A stretch of 64,000 nt of DNA from Penaeicola halotolerans (GTDB lineage: Bacteria > Bacteroidota > Bacteroidia > Cytophagales > Cyclobacteriaceae), in contig NZ_JAEAGO010000002.1 of assembly GCF_016464625.1 (NCBI RefSeq), positions 558,001 to 622,000 of the forward strand, in the 5' to 3' direction. Both the position numbers and the translations under genes were made by a program. Below, one piece after another: positions 18,259 through 26,614 of this stretch (position 1 is its first letter; every line of letters starts with the position of its first letter). The notes under the pieces were generated by a model, which saw nothing but the letters and a program-made list of their open reading frames with translations, did no database searches and had not been told where the DNA came from.

Positions 18259-18645
18259 ATGAAAGAGATCCTCATCAGTATAGTTAAACTACTAGTTTTC
18301 AGTGCCTTTATAGTGGGATTGATCTATGTAGTGCCTTCTTTTACAGAAGATAAGGTGCTTCACGACAGCGTATATTCTATATTTATATTTCTTTTTGTTT
18401 TAAACCTTTTGACCCATACAGTTTCACTTTGGGCAGCGGGAAATAGCAAAGAAAAGTTCGCGGGTTTTTACTTTACCGCTATGGTTGTTCGTTTCTTTTT
18501 CAGTTTAATGTTTGCTTTTGTCTATTTATATCGCGGTACAGAGGATAAGATTCTGTTTGTAGCCAATTTTTTTGTAATTTATTTGTTGTATATCTGCTTT
18601 GATATATATGGTTTAGTAAGTAACTTGCGCCCGCATTCAAAATAG
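18259..18645 (+). CDS. Small four-helix membrane protein, possible AtpI equivalent
   Basis: A 128-residue, very hydrophobic protein with about four transmembrane helices (about 7-26, 39-58, 66-90 and 98-118). I do not recognise a named family with certainty. Its place directly before atpB, its size and its third helix (FAGFYFTAMVVRFFFSLMF) recall ATP synthase protein I, an Fo assembly factor. The next gene, atpB, starts 22 bases later. Function is inferred from position only. Confidence 0.55.
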   Translation: MKEILISIVKLLVFSAFIVGLIYVVPSFTEDKVLHDSVYSIFIFLFVLNLLTHTVSLWAAGNSKEKFAGFYFTAMVVRFFFSLMFAFVYLYRGTEDKILFVANFFVIYLLYICFDIYGLVSNLRPHSK

Positions 18646-18667
18646 GGTTAACTAATAAGCCAAAATA

Positions 18668-19723
18668 ATGCGTAAACTATTAGCAGCAAGTCTCTTATTA
18701 TTATCATTTATCTCTCTCAATGTCAGCCCAGTAATGGCTGCTGAAGAAGAGGAAGGCAAGACAGCATTTATCATGCACCATATCAAAGATGCCCATGATT
18801 GGCACATAGTTGATATCGGAGATCATGCTATTTCTATTCCATTGCCGATTATCCTTATTACGGATGGTAAATTAGACGTGTTTTCTTCAGGAGAGTTTCA
18901 CCATACTGATGATGGTTCAGTACCTGTGGTGAGAGGTGAAAACACTTACCTTAAATACCATGAGAAAATCTACCTTGCTGATGAAAATGGTGGTTTGACG
19001 ATGGATGCAGATGGGCATCCGACCAATGCTAAGCCTTTCAATATTTCGATCACTAAAAATGTAGCTTCGATGCTCATCTCTGTAGCGATCATATTTGCAG
19101 TCTTCTTCACAGTAGCTAATCGATACAAGAAAAATGGTGTAAGTGCTCCTAAAGGTGTACAGTCATTGATCGAGCCTTTGGTGCTATTTGTTAGAGACGA
19201 GATAGCTATCCCAAATATTGGTAAGCATCACTATAAGAAGTTTATGCCATTCCTTTTGACAGTATTCTTCTTCATATTTATCAATAACCTTTTGGGTTTG
19301 CTTCCAGGTGCTGCAAACTTGACGGGTAATATTGCTATCACTGCGACTCTTGCAGTATTTACATTTATCATCACGACATTTTCAGCTAACAAGAACTATT
19401 GGAAACACATATTTGCCATGCCAGGTGTTCCGAAGCCATTGTTGTTGATCATGATTCCTGTGGAGATTCTCGGGATGTTTACTAAGCCTGTATCATTGAC
19501 GATACGTTTGTTTGCAAACATCACTGCGGGTCACATTATCATTTTGAGCATTATTGGTTTGATATTTATCTTCCAGTCAGTGGCTGTTGGTCCAGTCAGT
19601 GTTGCTCTAGGGTCTGCTATGACATTCTTAGAATTACTTGTAGCATTTATTCAGGCTTATGTGTTTACACTTCTTTCTTCGATCTACTTTGGTGGAGCGG
19701 TAGAAGAGGCACATGACCACTAA
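18668..19723 (+). CDS. atpB: F1Fo-ATP synthase subunit a, with long N-terminal extension
   Basis: The Fo stator subunit that conducts protons to the c-ring. At 351 residues it is about 80-100 longer than the E. coli protein. A signal peptide (about 24 residues, ending PVMA) is followed by about 110 residues of His- and Asp-rich periplasmic sequence (HHIKDAHDWHIVDIGDH). The conserved membrane part begins near residue 135. The essential arginine lies in KPVSLTIRLFANITAGH (about residue 280), and QAYVFTLLSSIYF is at the end. Such extensions are seen in other Bacteroidota. The ATG follows the AtpI-like gene by 22 bases. Confidence 0.95.
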   Translation: MRKLLAASLLLLSFISLNVSPVMAAEEEEGKTAFIMHHIKDAHDWHIVDIGDHAISIPLPIILITDGKLDVFSSGEFHHTDDGSVPVVRGENTYLKYHEKIYLADENGGLTMDADGHPTNAKPFNISITKNVASMLISVAIIFAVFFTVANRYKKNGVSAPKGVQSLIEPLVLFVRDEIAIPNIGKHHYKKFMPFLLTVFFFIFINNLLGLLPGAANLTGNIAITATLAVFTFIITTFSANKNYWKHIFAMPGVPKPLLLIMIPVEILGMFTKPVSLTIRLFANITAGHIIILSIIGLIFIFQSVAVGPVSVALGSAMTFLELLVAFIQAYVFTLLSSIYFGGAVEEAHDH

Positions 19724-19764
19724 GAGAGAACCAGTTTAATTAATAATCATAAATAAAAACAACT

Positions 19765-20007
19765 ATGTTAGGTTCATTATTACTTGATGCAGCTCTAGGA
19801 CTTATGGGTGCTGGTATCGGTGCAGGTATTGTAGCATTAGGCGCAGGCCTTGGTATCGGTAAAATCGGTGGTTCTGCTATGGAATCAATCGCAAGACAGC
19901 CAGAAGCTGGTGGAAAAATCCAGACTGCAATGATTATCGCAGCAGCCTTGATCGAAGGTGTAGCTCTTTTCGGAGTGCTAGTTTGTCTTTTGATCGCTAC
20001 TGCTTAA
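19765..20007 (+). CDS. atpE: F1Fo-ATP synthase subunit c
   Basis: An 80-residue hairpin of two helices that forms the rotating proteolipid ring. The loop motif is ARQPE (residues about 44-48), and the proton-carrying glutamate is in ALIEGVALFG (about residue 64). The residue after Glu is Gly and helix 1 lacks the Gln of sodium-type rings, so a proton-type ring is the simplest reading. A hairpin follows in the gap before atpF. Confidence 0.97.
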   Translation: MLGSLLLDAALGLMGAGIGAGIVALGAGLGIGKIGGSAMESIARQPEAGGKIQTAMIIAAALIEGVALFGVLVCLLIATA

Positions 20008-20017
20008 TTAAAACTTT

Positions 20018-20048
20018 AAGAAGGAGGGCGTTAGGCTCTTCTTCTTTT
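20018..20048 (+). promoter_or_regulatory. Intercistronic hairpin after atpE
   Basis: Arms AAGAAGGAG and CTCTTCTT (one bulged G) around a GC-rich loop, followed by a T-rich run. It lies in the 73-base atpE-atpF gap. It could stabilise the upstream mRNA or attenuate read-through so that more subunit c is made. This is inferred from structure only. Confidence 0.45.
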
Positions 20049-20080
20049 ATCTTGTTTATTCACATTTAGCATATAAATCC

Positions 20081-20575
20081 ATGGATTTAATTATTCCAGA
20101 TTCGGGTCTGATTATTTGGCAAGCGATTATCTTCTTGATCGTATTGTTGATCTTGAGAAAATTTGCTTGGAAACCAATTTTAGGAGCGCTTTCTGAAAGA
20201 GAAGCTTCGATTGAAAATGCCCTTTTGGCAGCTGAAAATGCTAAAAAGGAAATGGCAAATCTGAAAGCAGAAAATGAGAAGTTGCTCGAGCAAGCGAGGC
20301 TTGAGAGAGACAATATCCTCAAAGGCGCTAATGAAGCAGCAAAACAAATCACTGAAGATGCTAAGACTGAAGCTTCTAAAATCAGCTCAAAAATGATCGA
20401 AGATGCCAAACTTGTTATCGATACTGAGAAGAAGGCAGCTTTATCAGAAGTGAAAAATCAGGTAGCCCTATTGACTATCGAAGTGACTGAGAAAATCCTC
20501 AGAAAGAACCTTTCTGAAGATAAAGCTCAGCAAGAGTTAGTAGAGGGTTATGTGAAAGATCTTAAGTTAAATTAA
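20081..20575 (+). CDS. atpF: F1Fo-ATP synthase subunit b
   Basis: A 164-residue peripheral-stalk subunit. One membrane helix at the N-terminus (residues about 8-27, GLIIWQAIIFLIVLLIL) is followed by the conserved KFAWKPILGALSERE and a long charged coiled coil. The length is normal. It lies 12 bases upstream of atpH. Confidence 0.96.
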   Translation: MDLIIPDSGLIIWQAIIFLIVLLILRKFAWKPILGALSEREASIENALLAAENAKKEMANLKAENEKLLEQARLERDNILKGANEAAKQITEDAKTEASKISSKMIEDAKLVIDTEKKAALSEVKNQVALLTIEVTEKILRKNLSEDKAQQELVEGYVKDLKLN

Positions 20576-20587
20576 TTAAACTGAGTA

Positions 20588-21145
20588 ATGACGTCAACAC
20601 AAGTAGCTTCAAGATACGCTAAGTCGCTTTTGGGTCTAGCCTTAGAAAGAGGTGTCCTAGAAGAGGTGAATCGTGATATGCAGTTTTTTAGCAGTACCTG
20701 CAAGCTCAATCCTGACTTTGTATTGATGCTAAAAAACCCTATCATCAATCACTCTAAGAAGTTATCTATCCTCAAAGCGATTTTTGCTGATAAAGTGGAT
20801 CAGTTGACTTTTTCTTTCTTCGAGATCATTACTAGAAAAAATAGAGAGAGTGATTTGCCAGCGATTGCTACTGAGTTTCATCATCAGTATAATGTGCAGT
20901 CAAATGTACAAGAGGCTACGATCACTACTACGTTTGTTTTGACACAGGAATTAAGAGAGAAGTTTAGAAGCATCGTCAAAGAAATCAGTGGAAAGGAAGT
21001 TGAGTTGCTAGAAAAGGTCAATCCAGACCTGATCGGTGGCTACATCCTTAAAGTAGGCGACAGACAGATAGATGAGTCTATCAGCTCACATCTCAAAGCA
21101 TTGAGAGTGGAGTTTGGTACTAATCTATATGAAAAGAAATATTAA
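20588..21145 (+). CDS. atpH: F1Fo-ATP synthase subunit delta
   Basis: A 185-residue protein joining the b stalk to the top of F1 (OSCP family). Helical N-domain beginning STQVASRYAKSLLGLALE, NPIINHSKKLSIL (about 48-60), and the C-terminal signature PDLIGGYILKVGDRQIDESI. ATG start, in the conserved Fo-delta-alpha order. Confidence 0.95.
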   Translation: MTSTQVASRYAKSLLGLALERGVLEEVNRDMQFFSSTCKLNPDFVLMLKNPIINHSKKLSILKAIFADKVDQLTFSFFEIITRKNRESDLPAIATEFHHQYNVQSNVQEATITTTFVLTQELREKFRSIVKEISGKEVELLEKVNPDLIGGYILKVGDRQIDESISSHLKALRVEFGTNLYEKKY

Positions 21146-21180
21146 GAAATAATCGAACAACTAAATAAATCTTCAGATAC

Positions 21181-22758
21181 ATGGCAGATGTAAGACCAGA
21201 TGAGGTTTCAGCGATATTGAGAGAGCAGCTTTCAAATCACAAAACTGAGGCTGAACTAGAAGAAGTGGGTACCGTACTTCAAGTAGGTGATGGTGTAGCC
21301 CGTATATATGGACTGACTAAAGCACAAGCGGGTGAATTGCTCGTGTTTGAAAGTGGTCTAAGAGCCCTAGTGCTTAACCTTGAAGAAGATAACGTAGGAG
21401 CCGTGCTTCTTGGAGACTCTAAAGAGATCAAAGAAGGTGATATCGTCAAAAGAACTAAAACTATCGCCTCAGTAAAAGTAGGAGATGGTATGCTTGGTCG
21501 TGTTGTAGACACACTAGGTAATCCTATCGATGGCAAAGGCCCTATCGCTGGTGATCTTTATGAAATGCCATTAGAGAGAAAAGCTCCTGGTGTAATCTAC
21601 AGACAGCCAGTAAATGAGCCTCTTCAAACCGGTATCAAGTCGATTGACTCAATGATTCCAATTGGTAGAGGACAAAGAGAGTTGATCATCGGTGACCGTC
21701 AGACAGGTAAAACTGCTGTAGCTATTGATACGATTCTTAATCAAAAAGAATATTACGAAAAAGGTGAACCTGTATTCTGCATCTATGTAGCCATCGGTCA
21801 GAAAGCTTCTACAGTAGCAGGTATCGTAGCAGCTCTCGAAAAAGGTGGTGCTTTGCCATATACGGTAGTAGTGTCGGCCTCTGCTGCTGATCCAGCTCCT
21901 CTTCAATTCTACGCGCCATTTACAGGTGCTGCGATTGGTGAGTTTTTCAGAGATACAGGACGTCCTGCGCTAGTCGTCTATGATGATTTGTCTAAGCAAG
22001 CCGTAGCTTACCGTGAGGTTTCTCTTCTACTTAGAAGACCTCCAGGACGTGAAGCATACCCAGGTGACGTATTCTACCTTCACTCAAGATTGCTAGAAAG
22101 AGCGGCTAAGATCAATGCCAATGACAGCATCGCACAATCAATGAACGATCTTCCTGAGTCTATCAAGCATTTGGTAAAAGGTGGTGGATCTTTGACTGCA
22201 CTTCCAATCATCGAGACACAAGCGGGTGACGTATCTGCATATATCCCTACCAACGTGATTTCGATCACAGATGGTCAGATCTTCTTGGAGACTAACCTCT
22301 TCAACTCAGGTATCAGACCTGCGATCAACGTAGGTATCTCTGTATCTCGTGTAGGTGGATCTGCTCAGATCAAATCGATGAAGAAAGTAGCGGGTACTTT
22401 GAAGCTTGATCAAGCACAGTTCCGTGAACTTGAGGCTTTCTCTAAGTTCGGTTCTGATCTAGATGCTTCTACTAAGCTCGTGATCGAAAGAGGTCGTAGA
22501 AACCAAGAGATCTTGAAGCAAGGCCAGTACTCTCCAGTAAAGGTGGAGCAACAAGTAGCGATCATCATCGCTTCAACTAAAGGCATGCTAGACCAAGTCC
22601 CTGTTGAGCAAGTAAGAGCTTTTGAAAAAGAGTTTGCCATGATCATGGATGCTCAACACAAAGATGCGCTTCAAGCACTTCTAAAAGGTGATATCGATAC
22701 AGCGACTGCTGCTATCAAGCAAGTGACTTCAGAACTTGCTCCAAAGTATAAGAAGTAA
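21181..22758 (+). CDS. atpA: F1Fo-ATP synthase subunit alpha
   Basis: A 525-residue regulatory nucleotide-binding subunit of F1. The P-loop is [10 protein letters not shown] (about residue 170), with [16 protein letters not shown] before it and the ATP synthase alpha/beta signature around [17 protein letters not shown] (about 378). The arginine of that motif serves the neighbouring beta site. The beta gene is not nearby. Codons look adapted to high expression. Confidence 0.98.
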   Translation: MADVRPDEVSAILREQLSNHKTEAELEEVGTVLQVGDGVARIYGLTKAQAGELLVFESGLRALVLNLEEDNVGAVLLGDSKEIKEGDIVKRTKTIASVKVGDGMLGRVVDTLGNPIDGKGPIAGDLYEMPLERKAPGVIYRQPVNEPLQTGIKSIDSMIPIGRGQRELIIGDRQTGKTAVAIDTILNQKEYYEKGEPVFCIYVAIGQKASTVAGIVAALEKGGALPYTVVVSASAADPAPLQFYAPFTGAAIGEFFRDTGRPALVVYDDLSKQAVAYREVSLLLRRPPGREAYPGDVFYLHSRLLERAAKINANDSIAQSMNDLPESIKHLVKGGGSLTALPIIETQAGDVSAYIPTNVISITDGQIFLETNLFNSGIRPAINVGISVSRVGGSAQIKSMKKVAGTLKLDQAQFRELEAFSKFGSDLDASTKLVIERGRRNQEILKQGQYSPVKVEQQVAIIIASTKGMLDQVPVEQVRAFEKEFAMIMDAQHKDALQALLKGDIDTATAAIKQVTSELAPKYKK

Positions 22759-22768
22759 TCAATCAATG

Positions 22769-22797
22769 ATTCCCTGCGAGCTTAGTTCGTAGGGAAT
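22769..22797 (+). promoter_or_regulatory. Intercistronic hairpin between atpA and atpG
   Basis: An 11-bp stem, ATTCCCTGCGA with TCGTAGGGAAT (one G-U pair), and a 7-base loop, in the 55-base gap. No real T-run follows, so it looks more like an mRNA processing or stability element than a full terminator. Confidence 0.5.
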
Positions 22798-22813
22798 TTA
22801 TATACAAGCGAAT

Positions 22814-23698
22814 ATGGCTAACTTAAAGGAAGTAAAGCAAAGAATCACTTCTGTAGTATCTACACAACAAATCACTAAAGCCATGAAAATGGTAGCAGCT
22901 GCAAAGTTGAGAAGAGCTCAAGACAGGATTGTTCAAATGCGCCCATATGCTGAGAAGCTCAATGGAATACTTACTAATGTGTCTTCGGGTGCTGAAGGTA
23001 GCATCGAATTAGTTTACGCAGATAAGCGTGAAGTCAATAAGGTTTTGATCGTAGCGATCACTTCTGATAGAGGTCTTTGCGGTGCATTCAACAGTAATAT
23101 CATCAAAGCTACTAACGTACTTTTGAACGGTAAGTACGCTGAACAACATGCTGCTGGTAATGTGACTATCCTTCCTCTAGGTAAGAAGGTGTATGATTAT
23201 TACAGAAAGCGCAATATCAATGTCGTATCAGACTTTTACTCTATTTTCACAGATTTAAGTTTTGACGGAGTTCGTGCAGCAGCAGAGTTTGCTATGGATG
23301 GATACGCTCAAGGAGATTATGATCAGGTAGAGATTATCTTCAACGAGTTTAAAAACGTAGCAACTCAAATAGTAAGAACGGAGCAGTTTCTGCCGATAGG
23401 TATAGAAGAGCAAGTAAGTGAAGAGAAAGCTTCATCTACTGACTATATCTTCGAGCCATCAAAAGAGTATATTATAGAAGAACTAGTGCCTAAGTCTCTT
23501 AAGATCACATTCTACAAAGCAGTGCTAGAAAGTAATGCTTCTGAACATGGCGCTCGTATGACTGCGATGGATAAAGCCACTGAAAATGCGGGTGAATTGC
23601 TCAAAGAACTTAGATTGACTTACAATAGAACGCGTCAGGCAGCTATTACTAATGAGATCCTTGAGATCGTAGCAGGTGCCAATGCACTCTCTGCTTAA
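22814..23698 (+). CDS. atpG: F1Fo-ATP synthase subunit gamma
   Basis: A 294-residue central-shaft subunit. The N-terminal helix starts ANLKEVKQRITSVVSTQQIT and continues KAMKMVAAAKLRRAQ; ITSDRGLCGAFNSNI (about 78-92) and the C-terminal helix ENAGELLKELRLTYNRTRQAAITNE are the family signatures. It is the last gene of the cluster and is followed by a terminator; atpD and atpC do not follow. Confidence 0.97.
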   Translation: MANLKEVKQRITSVVSTQQITKAMKMVAAAKLRRAQDRIVQMRPYAEKLNGILTNVSSGAEGSIELVYADKREVNKVLIVAITSDRGLCGAFNSNIIKATNVLLNGKYAEQHAAGNVTILPLGKKVYDYYRKRNINVVSDFYSIFTDLSFDGVRAAAEFAMDGYAQGDYDQVEIIFNEFKNVATQIVRTEQFLPIGIEEQVSEEKASSTDYIFEPSKEYIIEELVPKSLKITFYKAVLESNASEHGARMTAMDKATENAGELLKELRLTYNRTRQAAITNEILEIVAGANALSA

Positions 23699-23722
23699 TC
23701 TTAGAAAATATATTTGATTGAT

Positions 23723-23755
23723 AAAGCCCGCCTTTTGGTGGGCTTTGTTATTTTA
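23723..23755 (+). terminator. Terminator of the ATP synthase cluster
   Basis: Stem AAAGCCCGCC / GGTGGGCTTT with a four-base loop, then GTTATTTTAT. A clear intrinsic terminator after atpG. Confidence 0.85.
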
Positions 23756-23770
23756 TAAGATATTTGATGC

Positions 23771-24592
23771 ATGAAGTACTATAAATACATACAGTGGTTG
23801 TCATTGGACGTAGTCTTGGGAGCTTGTGCTGGGATGTATTTTTTTGCTGAGTTGTTAGAAGTATACTTACCTATCAGACTTTATTTTTTATTAGGGATGG
23901 CCGTATGGGTGATCTATACATTTGATCATCTTTGGGATGTCAGGAAGCTCACCTTTATTGCGCACACTGATAGACACGCTTTTCATCAGCGGTATCAAAG
24001 ATATCTTTGGGTGATTTTATTAGCAGTCACATTTTTAGGACTATTGCTAGGGTGGAATTTTATCTTCAAAAAGGAGCTCTTCTTCATTGGTAGTGTCGGA
24101 GGTATTTTAGTCTTATCATATTTACTAGTGATATCTTTTTTACCTCCTACCAAGGTCATCTTTAAAGAAGTCTTAACAGCTATTTTATATGTATTTGGCC
24201 TAATTGCGGGACCTTTGATGTGGTACGAAGGACTGTTGCCAGAGACTTTCTACTTTGCTACAGTGATATATATCCTACTAGCTTTTAAAAACCTCTTCTT
24301 TTATGCCTATATGGATCAAGAAAGTGATCGTATCCATCAGTATGGTAGTTTGAGTTTGATCGTAGGAGAAAGTAATTCTAGGTTATTTTTAAAGTTATAT
24401 GGGATCATATTACTCTGTTTGATCGCTATAGGAGCGTTCTTTTTTCAGTTGTCTATGCCATATACTTTCTGTTTGATCACGATTGCTTTGGTTCATACGC
24501 TTTTGATTCTTTTCTATAAAAACCTAAGCTATAATGGCATCTATAGAGCATTAGCTGATGGAGTTTTTATGGTAGGTTTTTTGAATATTTAA
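23771..24592 (+). CDS. Multi-pass membrane protein, UbiA-prenyltransferase-like
   Basis: A 273-residue protein with about eight hydrophobic helices. Two acidic motifs are spaced as in UbiA prenyltransferases: DHLWD (about residue 52, cytoplasmic end of helix 2) and DQESDR (about 182). The classical first motif NDxxD is not exact, so substrate and activity are uncertain; UbiA enzymes attach prenyl chains to aromatic acceptors in quinone, heme or lipid synthesis. It is probably transcribed alone: the atp terminator lies just upstream. Its stop codon interlocks with that of the convergent acyl-CoA dehydrogenase gene. Confidence 0.5.
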   Translation: MKYYKYIQWLSLDVVLGACAGMYFFAELLEVYLPIRLYFLLGMAVWVIYTFDHLWDVRKLTFIAHTDRHAFHQRYQRYLWVILLAVTFLGLLLGWNFIFKKELFFIGSVGGILVLSYLLVISFLPPTKVIFKEVLTAILYVFGLIAGPLMWYEGLLPETFYFATVIYILLAFKNLFFYAYMDQESDRIHQYGSLSLIVGESNSRLFLKLYGIILLCLIAIGAFFFQLSMPYTFCLITIALVHTLLILFYKNLSYNGIYRALADGVFMVGFLNI

Positions 24593-25950
24593 ACAAAAGC
24601 ACTCTGTCCCGTAATGGCTCTACCCACGATCAGTGAGTTGATTTCCTTCGTGCCCTCATAGCTGTATATAGCCTCTGCATCTGCTACAAATCGCGCAATG
24701 CTGTGTTCGAGAAGAATCCCATTACCCCCAAAGAGTTCGCGGGCATTGTCCACTATATCTCGCGTTCTGAGTGTGCAGAAGACTTTGGCCAAGCTAGCTT
24801 GCTCATCAGTTAGCTTACCAGCGTCTTGTAGCTGAGAAAGTCTGAATACCATCGTCTGCATAGCGGTGAGGTTGCCTAGCATAGTGACTAATAGATCTTG
24901 AACCATTTGGAAGCCAGCGATCGGTCTGCCAAACTGCTTACGCTCCATCGTATAAGCTAGAGCGAGTTCATAGGCCCCTCTTGCGCAGCCTACTGCTTGC
25001 CATGCTACACCTGCTCGAGTCATGCGGAGTACTTGAGCCGTATCTTTAAAGGAATTAGCGTTTTGTAAGCGGTTGACTTCAGACACACGGCAATCTTTCA
25101 TAGTAATCAGTGCATTTTGTACGGTGCGGAGCGCCATCTTATCTTCCATTTTTTCAGTAGAAAAGCCTGGGGTGCCTTTTTCTACAATGAAGCCCTTGAC
25201 TTGCTGATCTGCAAGGTCTCTTGCCCATATGACCGTGATGTCAGAAAATGTAGCATTGCCGATCCATTTCTTTTGACCATTGAGTATCCAAGTATCTCCA
25301 TCACGCTGACAGGTAGTCGTGAGACCTCCAGCTACTCCAGAACCTACTTCTGGCTCGGTCAAGCCAAAAGCACCGATAACTTCCATTTTTTGCATTTTGG
25401 GAAGCCACTTTTGCTTCTGGTCTTCTGAGCCGCAGTAGTAGATAGAGCCCATCGCTAAGCCACTTTGTACTCCAAAAAAGGTAGAAATAGAGCTATCCAC
25501 TCTAGCCATTTCCATAGCTAAAATGCCTTCCAACAAGGCTGAGTGATTAGGACAGCCGTAGCCTTCATAAGTGACCCCGCAGATGTTGAGCTCAGCCATT
25601 TTAGGAATGAGTTGGTGAGGAAATTCGGCTCTATTCCAATAGTCATTGGCTATGGGCTTCACTTCTTCCTCCATGAATTTGCGTACTTTCAGCTGAATGG
25701 CACGCTCTTCAGGGCTTAGTAAATCGCTCAAGTGGTAGAAGTCTCCTTCTATTTCAGGTTTAGGAGCTTTTTTTCCTCCACCAGCAGACATCATTTTCAT
25801 CATTTTGGCGAGATCCTCTTCGCTCATTTTAGAAACTATGTTGACCATTTTGCCAAGATCTACCTTTTCGGATAGTGCTGCGATTTGCTTTATATCTATA
25901 TTAGAGAGTAGTTTGCGAATGCCAGATAGGCTGCTGAGGAAATTTTTCAT
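24589..25950 (-). CDS. Acyl-CoA dehydrogenase/oxidase family flavoenzyme with N-terminal extension
   Basis: A 453-residue FAD enzyme oxidising acyl-CoA at the alpha-beta bond. The core (about 75-450) has FGLTEPEVGSG, NGQKKWIGNATFSD, ERKQFGRPIAGFQ, ELFGGNGI and YSYEGTKEINSLIVGRAITG, with the catalytic Glu in YEGT. This is the glutaryl-CoA dehydrogenase / plant ACX4 branch, but the substrate-carboxylate Arg of glutaryl-CoA dehydrogenase (in GYRS) is replaced by Ser in DSSISTF, so glutaryl-CoA is an unlikely substrate. A helical, Met/Lys-rich extension of about 70 residues precedes the core and is unusual. Convergent with the UbiA-like gene. Confidence 0.85.
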   Translation of the reverse strand: MKNFLSSLSGIRKLLSNIDIKQIAALSEKVDLGKMVNIVSKMSEEDLAKMMKMMSAGGGKKAPKPEIEGDFYHLSDLLSPEERAIQLKVRKFMEEEVKPIANDYWNRAEFPHQLIPKMAELNICGVTYEGYGCPNHSALLEGILAMEMARVDSSISTFFGVQSGLAMGSIYYCGSEDQKQKWLPKMQKMEVIGAFGLTEPEVGSGVAGGLTTTCQRDGDTWILNGQKKWIGNATFSDITVIWARDLADQQVKGFIVEKGTPGFSTEKMEDKMALRTVQNALITMKDCRVSEVNRLQNANSFKDTAQVLRMTRAGVAWQAVGCARGAYELALAYTMERKQFGRPIAGFQMVQDLLVTMLGNLTAMQTMVFRLSQLQDAGKLTDEQASLAKVFCTLRTRDIVDNARELFGGNGILLEHSIARFVADAEAIYSYEGTKEINSLIVGRAITGQSAFV

Positions 25951-25981
25951 AGGTCGCTCTTTTAATTAAAAATTAACTGTT

Positions 25982-26611
25982 TTGGAAGACTTTAACAATG
26001 ATCGATCAGACCATTACAAGTGGCTGACTCCTTTTTATACGAAATTGAGCCGAATTGTTTTTGCTGATCGTTTAAAGATAGCCAAACTACATGATATGAA
26101 TCTAATCGATACACAGGCAGATGTATTGATTATTGGAGGAGGTGATGGGATAGACTATGTTGATTGGATTTGTTCACATAGTGGCCAAGTAGTCTATTTG
26201 GAAGCATCTCTTTCAATGCTTCAAAGAGCCAAACATCATTTAAGAAAAGATAATCTATATTTTATAAATAGTGATAGATTAGACAGTGTTCAAGGAAAGT
26301 TTGATGCTGTCATTTTACATTTTGTTTTGGATACGATGAATGATGAGTCGATTGCTTATTTGTTAGCATCTTTAAAAAATAAGCTTCATTTGAAAGCTAA
26401 GTTATTCATAACTGATTTTTACCCCAGTCGAAAAATTAATCATCAATTGCTGACTTGGGGTATGATTAATTTATTTAGAGTACTTGTGAAACACCCAAGG
26501 AGGAATTTACCCAACTATCATCAACATCTGATAGATGCAGGATATCAGTTGGATAAATCCACTAATTTTTCCAATGGATGGATAAAGTCGAGGGTTTATA
26601 AATTGAATTAA
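25982..26611 (+). CDS. Class I SAM-dependent methyltransferase
   Basis: A 209-residue protein with a Rossmann-type methyltransferase fold: motif I VLIIGGGDGID (about 48-58), acidic end of strand 2 VVYLEASLSML, and FDAVILHFVLD (about 105). The substrate is not evident. The start is TTG; no earlier or better start exists after the divergent acyl-CoA dehydrogenase gene 31 bases away. The gene looks more AT-rich than its neighbours. It ends three bases before the convergent kmo. Confidence 0.78.
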   Translation: MEDFNNDRSDHYKWLTPFYTKLSRIVFADRLKIAKLHDMNLIDTQADVLIIGGGDGIDYVDWICSHSGQVVYLEASLSMLQRAKHHLRKDNLYFINSDRLDSVQGKFDAVILHFVLDTMNDESIAYLLASLKNKLHLKAKLFITDFYPSRKINHQLLTWGMINLFRVLVKHPRRNLPNYHQHLIDAGYQLDKSTNFSNGWIKSRVYKLN

Positions 26612-26614
26612 TTT

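Noticed and set aside
21279-21906. Open frames on the minus strand opposite atpA
   Set aside because: Shadow frames produced by the biased codon use of a highly expressed gene.
24589-25950. Naming the flavoenzyme glutaryl-CoA dehydrogenase
   Set aside because: The carboxylate-binding Arg is missing, so the substrate name is not supported.
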